This document shows positions 33,545-47,181 of a DNA stretch of 64,000 nt, piece after piece (position 1 is the stretch's first letter; the number at the start of each line of letters is the position of its first letter). The DNA comes from Metridium senile. Its lineage: Eukaryota; Cnidaria; Anthozoa; Actiniaria; Metridiidae. The stretch covers positions 15,791,710-15,855,709 of the forward strand of contig OX459097.1 of assembly GCA_949775045.1 (NCBI GenBank), read 5' to 3'. The translations under genes and the position numbers were made by a program. A model generated the notes under the pieces. It did no database searches. It had not been told where the DNA came from and saw only the letters and a list, made by a program, of their open reading frames with translations.

Positions 33545-34062
33545 TGTTTCGCTTAAAAAGAGGGACTTTGTTTTGCATTGTACGTTAATACCTACTGAAA
33601 TGCATTATCTTATTTAATCAATATAATTAAATACAGAAGTGATTAAAAAAAATCGCGCGCGTAGATTGGTCTAGAAACTTATACTTTTTCTTGCTAATCA
33701 CCTACAGCATTCCTCACGCATATAGAAGTACGAAATGAACAGTTTTTCTTCAAAACAAAAACCCGGCTATTTTGTTGTTGAAATAATTGCTTTTGTGTTT
33801 ATACTCAAACAATCGCCAACTCAGTCTCGATATCACTAACTTTGTCGGGCGCGTAACTATTGCAACTAGCGGTGGTGCAACAACTGATGTATTTATGGCT
33901 TGGCTACAAGAGCGGACGTATTGTTTATAACGTTTTCGAAACTTGTCCTTTGATGTCTAATCCCTGCATCATCGTCCAATCACAATAAATTTTAGGTCTG
34001 ATACTATTGTTACATTCCATTGTGACGTCACGTTTGCTATGAGTACATTGATTTATCCGTTA
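33545..34062. other. Gene-free stretch
   Basis: AT-rich sequence with no supported exon or repeat before the tandem repeats upstream of peptide gene A. Confidence 0.35.
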
Positions 34063-34690
34063 TACCTTAATTAACTGTGTAAGGTGTAGTATTGTTGGGA
34101 TTGTATGGTACTAGCAATGAAAGTTTGCATTTAATTGATACGTAGAAGCACGGGAGATATTACAGCCATTTATTGATCGACGTGATTGTTAATATAGAGT
34201 ACGTTGAGATATACGTTGTACCTTAATTAATTAACTGTGTAAGGTGCAGTATTGTTGGGATTTTATGGTACTAGCAATTAAACTTTGTATTCAATTTATA
34301 CGTAGAAGCACGGGAGATATTACAGCCATTTATTGATCGACGTGATTGTAAATATAGAGTACGTTGAGTTATCCGTTGTACCTTAATTAATTAACTGTGT
34401 AAGGTGCAGTATTGTTGGGATTTTATGGTACTAGCAATGAAACTTTGTATTTAATTTATACGTAGAAGCACGGGAGATATTACAGCCATTTATTAATCGA
34501 CGTGATTGTACATGTAAATATATGAGTACGTTGAGTTATCCGTTGTATCTTAATTAACTGTGTAAGGTGCAGTATTGATGGAACGGGTTTGTATAGTACT
34601 AGGAATGAAACTTTATATTTAATTGATACGTAGAAGCACGTGAGATATTACAGCCATTTTATTGTTATCGTTATTGTAAATATATGATAT
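34063..34690. repeat. 160-168-bp tandem repeat, about 4 copies, upstream of gene A
   Basis: Units contain CGTAGAAGCACGGGAGATAT (34141, 34301, 34461, 34629) and TTAATTAACTGTGTAAGGTG. Related shorter arrays occur at about 43100-43500 and 53595-53995. Confidence 0.88.
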
Positions 34691-37190
34691 TCATATTATA
34701 CCTTGAAAATAATCCGTCAATCACATTTCCGTATTTTAGTCACGTGGTGATCCCTTATCTGGCGATATTGGACAGCAACAAATATGGTACATAACTATAA
34801 AACAAGATCAGCAGCAAAACAAAACCTATATTTACCAAAAGTAGAAACAAATCATAGAAAATTAAATATCAAATTCGTAGTTACAACTCTCTTTAGGAAG
34901 ATGTGAAAACTGATCGTTCTCTAAAAAAATTCAAAACTCGTATCAAAATAAACATTTTGGATACTTATTAATTATTTTTCTATCAGGAAAAAAAACGTTT
35001 CTGATATTTATTTCCTTCTAATTTGCCATAATATTGTGTATTATGTGAGTGAGTATATGTGAGTGTGTATGTATGTGTGATGTTATGTTAGCCTAAAATA
35101 TAACGTTTTTTTCGTTTATTACAAAAAAAAAACACACTTTCTTCTTTACCAGTATAATAAACTTATACCAATAGATAATGGCCCTAACAACTTATTAACT
35201 CAAAAAGGTTATTAGTTAGGACCACTACCTAAAAATAACCTATTCTACTTTAGATTCTTATAAAATATTGTAATTATTACATGCAAGGTAGAAATACGAA
35301 AACGTTGTTGTTGTTGCAACCTTTTGGACTGCAACCCTTTAATTGTTGACTCAAAAATATAATTATTTGTTCGGTATTCTAAAACACCTATAGGATTTAT
35401 CCTAGCCCATTATGCCAGATATATTTAAGTCTCGATTTCAATATTAGGCTAGACCTGCGGTCTCGCTCAATTAATATTGAATTATCGACTTAATTCATTT
35501 ATTTATTCATGACCAATATTTAAACATAGATGTCCCGGTTCAGCTTAAATGGGGTTCATACATACATAAAGATGTAACTATAACTATTAATTATGATAAA
35601 TGTATATACATAAGTATATACTAATGAAAATATAAGAACTGTGTTTAGTTACGAAAAATATTCTATCATTCTCAGAGTGTGTAATAATGGCTAAACTATG
35701 GCTTTGTTACCTGCCTAAAGGACAATGGCACCCCAATAACGTCTCAACGAATCAGTTTTCAAATAACTCAGTTGTTGCGCCATCGTCAGTAATTTGGTAA
35801 AAAAGCTAGGTACGGTAAAAAAGGAATCCAAGGGAAATTCTCCAAATTGCGGAATCAACCATACACTTCCGTTATACAGTGTTACAAGTGTTTAAGCAGT
35901 ATACAGTGTTTAAGCATTCATTGCGTTCCTCTTTTCTAATCTATTGTTTTCTTGAAGTAACCTTGGTGATACTTCATTGAATAAGAACATTTTGAATGAC
36001 ATCAGTTTAGCGCGTAGGACTGAATATATTAGAGGGACTTTCCTTCGCTCGTAAGAATAGATAAACAAAGGCTCGAAACGCATTATCTTCTGTTTTTCTT
36101 CAGTTATCAACCAGTACAAACTAGACTAAAATAGGTAAATGTTCTTGTAAAGGCGAAAGAAAATCACCCTAAATGGCATTTAGTGTCTTCTGGCAATTTG
36201 AATTTGTAGAGTCGTTTTTTTGAATACCATTGTATTTCAAATGTATTCAAATTTGACTTCTTAACTAACGAATATCCCCAAATGAATAGGAATATTGACA
36301 ACGAAGACAGTGACGTCAAACTAAATTTACGCACTATTCTTTATTGCAACAATTTTGTTATAGAATTCAAGTCAAGAGAAAGATTCCACGAATAAATCGA
36401 CGTTTATATCATTAATTATAATACATTATTATAACTTTTTGAATAAAAAAAAGTCATAATCACTTTGAAAGGTCGCATTATCGTGTCATTGTTATTGAAT
36501 AAACTTTCGAGTTAATTTTTACTGAAGGAGACTCTATACAACTCTCAGCTCACTGAGGGAGGATTCTCACACACTACCACTACATTCAGAAAATAACTGT
36601 TTTTTAATAATTTGGATACACATCTTTGCAATTTTGTATATGTATTAAAATGTATGTGAATAAACAAGCTCTAGTATTATAAGTATACAATTCTCAGCTC
36701 ACTAGTTCAAATTCATTAAGGGAAAACTAGCACATCATGACTACAATTATTTTCTACAGAATTATCTGATCAAACAAATCTCTTTTCATTATAAATTATT
36801 TTATTGATGGAGAGCTCTCTCACATACTATGACTACATTATAATATTCTCAGCACACAACTCTCAGCTCTAGTGAGTTCAAATTAACTGAGGGAAAACTC
36901 TCAGATACTATATATATATTCTAAGGAATGATCGACTATAACAACTCCAATTTCATCATATATAAATTCTTTTTTTGATCATTAGTGGAGAACTCTCACA
37001 CTTACTACCGCTAAATCATAAAACCTAATAATACCCTCCTATTTATTGGGACTGAAATAAAACTAAGAGGAATAATTAATTTTAAAAATCAGAGCTAACT
37101 AAAACAATAAATTCATACACTTTATCTATAATTAAATTACCTGGAACTTTCCAAAGAAAACAGGTGATATTGCAAAATCGAATCAATAAA
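34691..37190. other. 5' region of peptide gene A, duplicated upstream of C and D
   Basis: Nearly the same sequence occurs at 48451-50945 and 58948-61625. It includes a minus-strand 69-codon frame (see separate entry) and, from about 36530, degenerate repeats with CAACTCTCAGCTC...AACTCTCACA motifs. The point TGATATTCATA/TTATACC at about 34685-34702 is the unoccupied counterpart of the DIRS insertion sites. Confidence 0.7.
35910..36119 (-). CDS. Recurrent 69-codon frame, doubtful gene (also 49660-49869 and 60159-60368)
   Basis: The frame is open in all three duplicated units with a few amino-acid changes (for example RKVPLIYS versus RKITLIYS). It has no signal peptide and no family I recognise. 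Persistence may merely reflect the recent duplication. It could be a remnant exon of a mobile element or host gene. Confidence 0.2.
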   Translation of the reverse strand: MYWLITEEKQKIMRFEPLFIYSYERRKVPLIYSVLRAKLMSFKMFLFNEVSPRLLQENNRLEKRNAMNA

Positions 37191-37196
37191 TAATTA

Positions 37197-37350
37197 ACCA
37201 ATCAGAAAGTCGTACGCAGTGCAAACTACAATTTACCGACCAATCACCGAACTGTTTTCGCAGTGCTGAAGCAACTGGGGTATTTTGCTACGATGTTGTA
37301 AAAATAGAGAAAATCCCTTAAAATAATGATGGAACGAAGCGTATATAATG
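37197..37350 (+). promoter_or_regulatory. Promoter of peptide gene A
   Basis: TATA box GTATATAATG at 37341-37350, with CCAAT-type motifs ACCAATCAG at 37197 and GACCAATCACC at 37239. Transcription should start around 37372, leaving a leader of about 65 nt. Copies C and D have the same layout (TATA at 51092 and 61773). Confidence 0.7.
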
Positions 37351-37438
37351 ACAAGGCAAGAGTCTTCAAACTCTATTCACAACCAAACGAAGGATTCTAA
37401 ACTTCAAAACACAGAGCCGAACAAATTTGGGAAAAGAA

Positions 37439-38472
37439 ATGGCGATCAGAAGAAAAACGGTTAGTAAGCTTTATTTGCTGATGTTCGAGTGAGGGACACT
37501 AAATTAACCAGTATTTAAAAGTAAACCGATAAGCGATTTTAAATAATTGCGGTTAGGACTGATCAACAAAACAAAAAAATATATAGCGGGGGAAAAAAAC
37601 AAATATAGCGAAAACACTAAAACCATGAAATAAAAACAAAATAGTTATTAAATAGTACTTTTTTAGTGACTGTTTGGTAACTATCGCTCAACCAGAAACA
37701 TCAAATACAAAAGGAAACAATGCCCCGATACAACAATATTTGTCTTTGGTATATAGCGACTAACAGTCACCCAATGAGAACTACGGACGCAATTTCTTTT
37801 GTAAGATTCTCATTCATTATTTACTGAATTCTATAAAATTATTTACAAAAATATCGAAAATTGGCGAATAATTTATTTTTAACATATTACATCATCAATC
37901 AATTATATTTAACATTAAAACTAATTATTCGAATATTTATTAGTTAATGAAATAAATTAATAATTTTATTATTGATTATACTATTATTATTAATTTATTA
38001 ATTTCATTCATATAATTTTTTTCTGTAAGAAATTACATCATAAATTAATTATACTTAACATTAAAACTAATTATTCAAATATTTGTTAATTAATTGAATA
38101 AATTAATAATTATATTATTAATTCAATAAATGTTTATTAATTTCATTCGTATAATTATCTAATTAATCATTTTTTAATTTCTTATAGATCTTTCAAGCAA
38201 TGATGATAATTGCAATGCTCGTAATATTGAGCGCACAATACAGTATGTCAGCGTGTCCACGTTATCAATCAGATGTATGCTGTGTCGCGAAATATAAATT
38301 TAATCCGAGTTGTGGCCGTAGTGAGCCGGAACTTTGTAAAAAAGAGCACTATGGGGGTTGTAAAGGAAAGAATGGGAACTATTACTGTCTCAGGCAACTG
38401 ATTTCAGATTCCAATGGTCTGCCACACGTGGTTTGTAAATGTAAATACGGTGTAAAATCACGCAAGAAATAG
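37439..38472 (+). CDS. Peptide gene A: secreted cysteine-rich peptide
   Basis: Exon 1, 37439-37459, encodes MAIRRKT and ends at ACG|GTTAGT. Exon 2, 38188-38472, follows TTTCTTATAG in phase 0. The product is 101 residues. A hydrophobic segment (MMIIAMLVILSAQYSMSA) makes a signal peptide of about 29 residues; the mature peptide starts near CPRYQSD. It has nine cysteines spaced C-x7-CC-x9-C-x7-C-x7-C-x8-C-x15-C-x-C and a basic tail (KSRKK). A has the most divergent loop of the four (KYKFNPS, RSEPEL, KKEHY). I do not recognise a named family; the layout recalls small cysteine-rich secreted proteins of corals and other toxin- or defensin-like peptides. Function is unknown; an extracellular, disulfide-stabilised role is inferred. 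Confidence 0.82.
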
Positions 38473-38548
38473 TGAAGCTGAACAGTTCCAAGAAACAAGA
38501 TATAGACAAGTAGTTAAATCAATAATATCATGACAATATTATAATTAT

Positions 38549-38769
38549 ACTCAAGTTTCATGTTATCTAGCACTGCTGTACAATCTGACAAAAGGCGCAT
38601 TTCCACATGGATTATCTCGATTCGGAGTACATTCAAATGTGTTTTCTATTGTTTGGTGGTAGCATTTTACCGTGCTTGGCTTGGAATTTGTGAATATTTT
38701 TACAAAGTCTTTGCAAATGAGCCTTTTGTCAAATAGTACAGCGGTACTAGATAACATGAAACTGGAGTA
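38549..38769. repeat. Foldback in the 3' region of gene A (also after B, C, D)
   Basis: AGTTTCATGTTATCTAGCAC and GACAAAAGGCGCATTT pair with AAATGAGCCTTTTGT and GTACTAGATAACATGAAACT. It starts about 80 bp after the stop codon, so transcripts may contain it. Copies at about 41811, 52299 and 62989 vary slightly in length. Confidence 0.78.
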
Positions 38770-38839
38770 CTAGGCCCACTCCGAGTCCATGAACCGCCGC
38801 GGCTATATATGGTCAATAGGGGACTGGAGAAATCTTGCC

Positions 38840-38982
38840 ACATGTAAGGGAATCCGAAATCCAGCATCCATGCACCTTCTTTGGAATCAATAGAACCCTA
38901 AATCCACAAAAATGGCTTTAAAATCCGGAATCCGGCCCAATGGAATACGGAATCCCACACCATTCCGGATTCCCTTACATGT
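38840..38982. repeat. Second 143-bp foldback in the 3' region (also in B, C, D units)
   Basis: ACATGTAAGGGAATCCG pairs with CGGATTCCCTTACATGT. The interior repeats ATCCGGAATCCGG/GGAATACGGAATCC motifs. Confidence 0.78.
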
Positions 38983-40440
38983 AGCGATTTGAGACGACCT
39001 ATCTTTAAGGAAGCATTTAAAAGGCGACTCCGGACACGTGAATTTCTTAATTCTTTATGATAATCGTTGGTCGATCGCGATCACCTGGATGATAATTTTA
39101 GAATTTAAAGATATAAAACCTATTAATATTTTATATAGACAAAACATTTTCCAAGAAAATAATTTTTAAAGGTTTTGCGCTATGAATTTTAAATCAATAT
39201 ATTTATAATGTCCATATATTTTATATTTTTCTAAAAAAGAGTATTTATTGATATCAATTGAAAATATTTATAATCCAGAATAGTTTATTTAACAAATCAT
39301 AGAAAAAAAATATTTTTTTATTGATATATATTTTTATGGAATGCCGGACTATTTCCAGAGGAAAAATATGTGAAATTATATATTCTTTGTAAGCAAAGGA
39401 ACACATAGTAGATATCTATTGTTGAACAATGGAATTTTAAAAACATACTGTAATTGTTTGGAAAATAAACAAATTTCAAATTCTAATTTGTTGGTGTTAT
39501 TATATGTCAAAATTAAATTTAAGACTGTTTAAAATGAAATATGTTCATTGCTATTACTATGTTGCGACTTCAAACATTTTTTCTTGATGCTAATATATCT
39601 ATTGAAATAACTGTCCGCAAAAATACGGCTTATTTTAATTACAACGTAACCTTTTACGTTTTTTTTACGTAACCTTTTACGTGGCTTATATTAATGTAAA
39701 AGCGTGTGCCATTGTTAAATTATGCAATACAATTACGCCATCGTTTACGAATGTCAACCGTTTTAAAAATAGCTGTATAAATCCGGGAATATGACACAGC
39801 TGGTGTTTTCAATATGCTGACTTGATAGAGCACGATAAATATCTATTGATGAGATTGACAGACGTCAATCATTCGTACTGGACTAGCTGTCAACATATTG
39901 CCAAAAGGACAAAATGATAACTACGACTTTATTTGAATTACAGGCGTCAATCATTAACGTCGGGCTATTGACTACCGCTGATGGGTCTTTAAAAATGGCG
40001 CACAAAGTGGCGGGAACGATCGTGAAGGATTGGAAATTTTAGAACGATAGTTTAGGATCCACGAACAGATTAAAGCAAGGCAAGTTCTAATTAGAACTTA
40101 AGTTATGCTCTTGACATGCCACATTGACCCAGGGGGATGTTTTCTATGAAGATAATTAGGGTTTTTCGATCGAAATGTCTACTAGTATTTAACTTAATTA
40201 CTAATCACAGCAAGCCCATTTTCTCTTTCTCAATTATACTAAGACACATTTCTGGGAGTATCTGGGAGTATATCTAATAAATGTTATTTTTTTAAACGTG
40301 ATTCCGTTGTTTCCGTTGAATCCATCGATTCCGTTGATTCCGCGATTTAGTCATGCCGTTTATTTTTAACACTATTACATCATAAATTAATTCTATTTAA
40401 CATTACAACTAATTATTCGAATATTTATTAATTAATGGAA
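38983..40440. other. 3' flank of gene A and junction to copy B
   Basis: Until about 39830 this matches the flanks of B, C and D (for example ACGTAACCTTTTACG repeats). From about 39830 to 40340 the sequence is unique. At about 40350 intron-like sequence of the peptide gene resumes (ACATCATAAATTAATT...ACTAATTATTCGAATA). No first exon is found here. Confidence 0.55.
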
Positions 40441-40444
40441 TAAA

Positions 40445-41199
<755 letters not shown>

Positions 41200-41446
41200 A
41201 TTAATAATTTTATTATTGATTATATTATTATTAATTAATTTATTAATTTCATTCATATAATTATTTTTTTTTAAGATTTTAAATTACATCATAAATTAGT
41301 TATATTTAACATTAAAACTAATTATTCATATATTTATTAATTAATTGAATAAATTAATAAATTAATAATTATATTATTGATTCTATAATTATTTATTAAT
41401 TTCATTTGTATGATTATTCTATCAATCGCTTTTTTATTTCTTATAG

Positions 41447-41734
41447 ATCTTTCAAGCAATGATGATAATTGCAATGCTCGTAATATTGAGCGCACAATAC
41501 AGTATGTCAGCGTGTCCACGTTATCAATCAGATGTATGCTGTGTCGCGGAATCTGAATTTAGTCCGAGTTGTGGCCGTCGTGTGCCGAAAGAGTGTAATG
41601 AAGAGCACCTTGGGGGTTGTAAAGGAAAGAATGGGAACTATTACTGTCTCACGCAACTGATTGCAGATTCCAATGGTCAGAAACACGTGGTTTGTAAATG
41701 TAAATACGGTGTAAAATCACGCAAGAAAAAGTGA
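41447..41734 (+). CDS. Peptide gene B: exon 2 only, no first exon found
   Basis: After TTTCTTATAG the exon runs in phase 0 to a stop at 41734. It carries the same signal segment, nine cysteines and a KSRKKK tail. Loop residues differ from A (AESEFSPS, RRVPKE, NEEHLGG). No ATGGCGATCAG exon lies between A and B, since the upstream intron is interrupted by unique DNA and a LINE. An in-frame ATG at 41459 could start a shorter, still hydrophobic leader if a promoter exists. Alternatively the exon could be joined to exon 1 of gene A, 4 kb upstream. It may be a pseudogene, but the codons are intact. Confidence 0.65.
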   Translation: MFQAMMIIAMLVILSAQYSMSACPRYQSDVCCVAESEFSPSCGRRVPKECNEEHLGGCKGKNGNYYCLTQLIADSNGQKHVVCKCKYGVKSRKKK

Positions 41735-43099
41735 AGCTGAACAAGTCCAAGAAACAAGATATAGACAAGTAGTTAAATCAATAATATCATGACAATATTA
41801 TAATTATACTCAAGTTTCATGTTATCTAGCACCGCTGTACAATCTGACAAAAGGCGCATTTCCACTGGGATTCGGAGTATATTCAAATGTGTTTTCTATT
41901 GTTTAGTGGTAGCATTTTACCGTGCTTCGCTTGGAATTTGGGAATATTTTCTATTTTCTTTTGTCAAATAGTACAGCGGTACTAAATAACATGAAACTGG
42001 AGTACTAGGCCCACTCCGAGTCCATGAACCGCCGCGGCTATATATGGTCAATAGGGGACTGGAGAAGTCTTGCCACATGTAAGGGAATCAGAAATCCAGC
42101 ATCCATGCACCTTCTTTGGAATCAATAGAACCCGAAATCCACAAAAATGGCTTTAAAATCCGGAATCCGGCCCAATGGAATACGGAATCCCACACCATTC
42201 CGGATTCCCTTACATTTTGCGATTTGAGGACGACCTATCTTTAAGGAAGCATTTAAAAGGCGACTCCAAGCACGTGAGTTTCTTAATTCTTTCTGCTAAT
42301 CGTTGGTCGATCGCCTTGATGATCATTTTAGAATTTAAAGATATAAAACATATTTATATTTTATATAGACAAAACAATTTCCAAGAAAATAATTTTTAAA
42401 GGTTTTGCGCTATGAATTTTAAATCAATATATTTATAATGTCCATATATTTTATATTTTTCTAAAAAAAATATCTATTGATATCAATTGAAAATATTTAT
42501 AATCCAGAATAGTTTTATTTAACAAATCATAGAAAAAATATATTTTATTATTGATATATATTTTTATGGAATGCCGGACTATTTCCTGAGGAAAAATATG
42601 TGAAACTATATAATCTTTGTAAGCAAAGGAACAAATAGTAGATATCTATTGTTGAACAGTGGAATTGTAAAAATATACTGTAATTGTTTGGAAAATAAAC
42701 AAATTTCAAATTCTAAATTGTTGGTGTTATTATATGTCAAAATTAAATTTAAAATTGTTTAACATGAAATATGTTCATTGCTATTACTATGTTGCGACTT
42801 CAGACTTTTTTGTTTGATGCTAATATATCTATTGAAATAACTGTCTGCAAAAATACGGCTTATTTTAATTAAAACGTAACCTTTTACGTTTTTTTACGTA
42901 ACCTTTTACGTGGCTTATATTAATGTAAAATCTTGTGCAATTGTTAAATTATGCAATACAATTACGCCATCGTTTACAAATGTCAACCGTTTTTAAGATA
43001 GCTGTATAAATCCGGGAATATTTTTGGTGTTTTCAATATGCTGACTTGATAGAGCACGATAAATATCTATTGATGAAAAAAAAAAAGAAGAAAAAAAAA

Positions 43100-43500
43100 A
43101 GTAGTAATGAAACTTTGTATTTAATTGATACGTAGAAGCACGGGAGATATTGCATTCATTTATTGATCGACGTGATTGTAAATATATGAGTACATTGAAT
43201 TATCCGTTATACATTAATTAACTGTGTAAGGTGCAGTGTTGTTGGGATTGTATGGTACTAGCAATGAAACTTTGTATTTAATTAATACGTAGAAACACGG
43301 GAGATATTACAGCTATTTATTTGTTATCGTGATTGTAAATATATGAGTACGTTGAATTATCGGTTGTACCTTAATTAACTGTGTAATGTGCAGTGTTGTT
43401 GGAATTTTATGGTACTAGTAATGGAACTTTGTATTTAATTAATACGTAGAAGCACGAGAGATATTACAACCATTTACTTGTTATCGTGATTGTAAATATA
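43100..43500. repeat. 160-bp-type tandem repeats in unit 1
   Basis: About 2.5 copies of the CGTAGAAGCACGGGAGATAT unit. They follow an A-rich AAAAAGAAGAAAAAA tract and the 3' flank of B. Confidence 0.8.
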
Positions 43501-43506
43501 TTATGA

Positions 43507-43669
43507 AAATCACTAGAGTGGTTAAATGTCCATTGAAAATTTGGCCTTGGGGGTGTGTTTTTTTTTGTACCACATGACCAATTTTGAGCAAAATGATTGG
43601 CCAGAAGCGATCACATGGTACAAAAACGAGACAGAATTTCAAACAAGCATTTTACCACTCTAGTGATTT
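43507..43669. mobile_element. 163-bp MITE before DIRS-1
   Basis: AAATCACTAGAGTGG pairs with CCACTCTAGTGATTT. It is absent from the homologous position upstream of gene A, where AATATATGATATTCATATT is continuous. Confidence 0.75.
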
Positions 43670-43917
43670 CGATAGTATGATATTCATATTCTATCAGTCC
43701 CCCACCGCAGAGATTCCATGAGAGAGCACGCATGCGCACGCTGGTCAATTTATGCACGCCTTCGCCGCCATTGAAGGTGCTGGACTTGAATCGTGAAACA
43801 AATTCAACTCCATCTAATCAATTAAAGGTCATCACGACCAACAAAACCATCTACATTAAAGATAATCATCCAAGAAAGACTCGACTTGACTTTAACGTCA
43901 ATATCTAAGGCTTATCG

Positions 43918-45066
43918 ATGCCTAATTTAGTCGAAAGCGTGGCTTCGACGAAGACAGCCGAACATTCCACACTTGCTGAAGGTGGAATCCAAAATAAAAC
44001 GTTGCCGAAGCCCGGAGATAAAAGTGGATCTGACAAACGTAGGACGTCAGGATCCAAGGGAAAAGGCCCAAAAACTCCACAAGGAGAGAAACCAAGCGAA
44101 ACTATTAGCTTGGATAGTTTAAGCGGGAAAATTGACAAACTTACCGACATCGTTGGGTCAGTTCTACCTGTTGTCAAAGAACTTAAAACGGCCTACGATG
44201 AGGCCATGATAGAGGATGAGGACGATATGAATAGTCAATCCTCAGACGGAGAGGCGAGAGACTCAACAGACGCTCTCGAGCCTTCAACTAAAAGAGCAAA
44301 GACTGACTCAACCGAGCTGGGAATCGTGGATTCCCTCCTACTCGAGGTCACTGAGGATGAGCAAACTAGTTCAGCCTTGACAGAAAAAATTGCATCTTTG
44401 CTAAATAGTGTCCTTTCCTCTTGACTAAATGAGCAGATAGCCATAGCTCGAAAGGAAAAAATCAAAAGGCCAGAGAATTGTAAACTCCTGAAAGTGACCA
44501 AAGTGAACCAGGAGATCTGGGACATTGCTCAAAAATCAACGAAAGCTATGGATCACAGGCTACAAAAGTTGCAAGGACTTTTGATCAAAGGGCTAATCCC
44601 TATTGCTGAGCTTGCTGGCTCTGTAAGTGCCTCTGTGGAAAGTAACTCAGAGATGCCAGAACCAAATACAATTTGGGACAAACTCTCAAGTGCTGTGGTA
44701 CTTGTTGCAGGAGCAAATCATACCCTAAATATGTGTCGCAGGGACCTATTCAAAGATGACCTTGATAATGATAACAAGGCACTTTGCAACAATAAACACC
44801 CTGTTGAGGGTGAACTGTTTGGAGAAGACTTGAGTGAAAGACTCAAGACTGTTAAAGAAAGCAACAAAGCCTCCAAACAACTCACAAAACCACACAAAGA
44901 ACCCTATAAGAGGTTAGAGGGCCAATCTTCATTTCGAGGGAATTTTTTATTCCATCGCAGGGGGCGTCCACAGTGGGGCCGCTCCCAGAGACAGAGACAG
45001 AGACAACCCTACTCACCCGACTTCCAAACCAAAAGGAACACCGGGAAAGTAAACAAAAGGAAGTAG
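43918..45066 (+). pseudogene. DIRS-1 gag-like ORF, broken
   Basis: One frame of about 380 codons with an in-frame TGA at 44422 where DIRS-2 has a cysteine codon. A segment of about 7 codons present in DIRS-2 is missing near 44003. The N-terminal half is Lys/Ser-rich and acidic (EDEDDMNSQSSDGEARDS); the C-terminal end is Arg/Gln-rich (RSQRQRQRQ), suited to nucleic-acid binding. I recognise no domain; position and composition suggest the gag-like protein of DIRS elements. Confidence 0.7.
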
Positions 45067-45245
45067 ACTTAGGCTCTTCCACACATGTAAGTTATAAAAG
45101 TGCACAACAGGTCACTAGCAATGCCTTGTTGCCAGGCAGTAATAAGGACCTCATAAAAAGAGGCCATTCTCAGCAGGGAATATAAAATGCTCCATCGAGC
45201 ACTGGAAAAAATTAACCTCAGACCGCTCTATATTGGAAGCAATAT

Positions 45246-47181
45246 GTGGTTATAAAATTTAGGGTGCCCAGGGCTATTAAATGCTCCTCAGTGGAGGCAG
45301 CTAACATTGATTCTCAAATTTCCCTATTCCTTGAGAAGGGGATAATCATTGAGAGTTCACAAGAACATGACCAATTTATATCAACAATTTTTCTACGGGA
45401 AAAGAAAAATGGTTCTTTTAGGATGATTTTGAACCTAAAAGAACTGAATACATGGATCAATTATAATCATTTCAAAATGGATTCAATCCATACATGTATT
45501 CAACTCATGAAACCACATTACTTCATGGGGTCGGTTGATCTACAGAATGCATATTACTCGATTCCTGTGCATCCGGCTCATCAAAAATATCTTAAATTTG
45601 CTTGGCAAGGAAAATTATACCAGTTCACCTGTCTGGCTCAAGGGCTTGCTAGTGCACCCAGATTATTTACTAAAATCATGAAACCTGTTTTTACTACACT
45701 TAGGGGTAAGGGGCATCTGTCTAGTAGTTACCTAGATGACTCCTTCCTAGTTGGCTCTTCCTATGATGAATGTAAAGCCAATATTCGTGACACCCTTGAC
45801 CTTCTTAGAGCTTTGGGCTTTTATCCTAATGAGGACAAGTCGGTCATCAAACCAACCCATAAAATACAACATCTAGGGTTTATTTTAGACTCTATTGAGT
45901 TGTCAGTGTCAATCTCTAGTGAGAAACTGGTTAAACTCATAGACATTGCTACACTAGTTTTGGATTCCCATAGAATACGGATCCGCTTAGTTGCTAAATT
46001 GATTGGACACATGGTGTCCTGTTTTCCTGCAGTCGAATATGCAGAGCTTTTTTTACCGTCAATTAGAAATTGACAAATCTACAGCACTAAAAGAAGCTAA
46101 AGGCAACTTTGATGCACTCATGACTTGTTCTGACAGAGCAATATCTGAAATAAAATGGTGGATCGCAGATGCCCAAAGCTCAAAGAAATCAATAAGTCAT
46201 GGGCCATTTGCCCTTACTATGCATACAGATGCTTCCCTCCTTGGGTGGGGTGCCACAATTGGGGAAACGACCACATGTACAGTGGGAGAATGGTCTTCTA
46301 TGGAAAAGGAAAACCATATAAATCTCCTTGAACTGAAAGCTGTACTGCTTGGTTTGCAATCACTATGCAATACGTTATCAAATTGTCATATTAAGGTCCT
46401 TACTGACAACACCACAGCAGTTGCATACTTGCGCAATATGGGGGGCTCGCATTCTATCCCATGCAATGATATGGCTCGAGAAATCTGGATGTGGTGTAGA
46501 AAACATAATATATGGATTTCTATCTCACACATACCAGGAGTTGATAACACTATAGCCGACAAGGCCTCACGAGTGTTTAATGACCAAACGGAATGGAAAC
46601 TTGATGAGACAATATTTACTCACATAACAAATATTTGTGGATGCCCTGATATTGATATGTTTGCATCCAGACTGAATTATCAACTTTTACCTTATGTCGA
46701 TTGGCGACCAGACCCACAAGCCATCGCAATAGATGCTTTTACTGTAGATTGGTCGAAATACTCACTAATCTATACATTCCCTCCATTCAGTGTTATTTCA
46801 AGAGTTTTGCAAAAGATCCAAATGGAACAAACAGAAGCAATTATAGTGGTTCCACAATGGCCAACGCAACCCTGGTATCCTCATCTAATTCAAATGTTGG
46901 TGGAGAGCCCACTGATACTCCCCAAGAGGAACAATCTCCTTCATCTACCATCCAAACCGGACATATGCCATCCCCTAGCTGGGCAGCTGAAGCTCATGGC
47001 ATGTCACTTATCAGGTCAGCCCTCAAAAATCAGGGAATTTCACCAGCTGCTCAGGAACGTATCCTCAGCTCATGGCGAGGAGGTACACAAAAATAATACC
47101 GGACATACTGGAACAAATGGCAATGTTATGCTTGTAAAAAATATTTTGATCCCTTTCAACCTCCAATTGACAAAGTCTTAG
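45246..47181 (+). pseudogene. DIRS-1 reverse transcriptase/RNase H ORF, frameshifted
   Basis: Reverse transcriptase with LREKKNGSFRMILNLKELN and the YLDD active site, then RNase H with HTDAS, ELKAV, LTDNTT and DNTIADKASR. The C-terminal part contains DIDMFASRLN and FPPFS, the region described as methyltransferase-like in DIRS elements. A run of seven T near 46050 (six in DIRS-2) shifts the frame after the RT domain. A second shift near 45257, shared with DIRS-2, separates the N-terminal part (HWKKLTSD...ICGYKI); DIRS-1 also lacks one A near 45155. Confidence 0.82.

Noticed and set aside
43905..44525. Antisense frames over the DIRS gag-like ORF (also 54384-55022)
   Set aside because: Shadow frames; the sense strand carries the conserved element structure.
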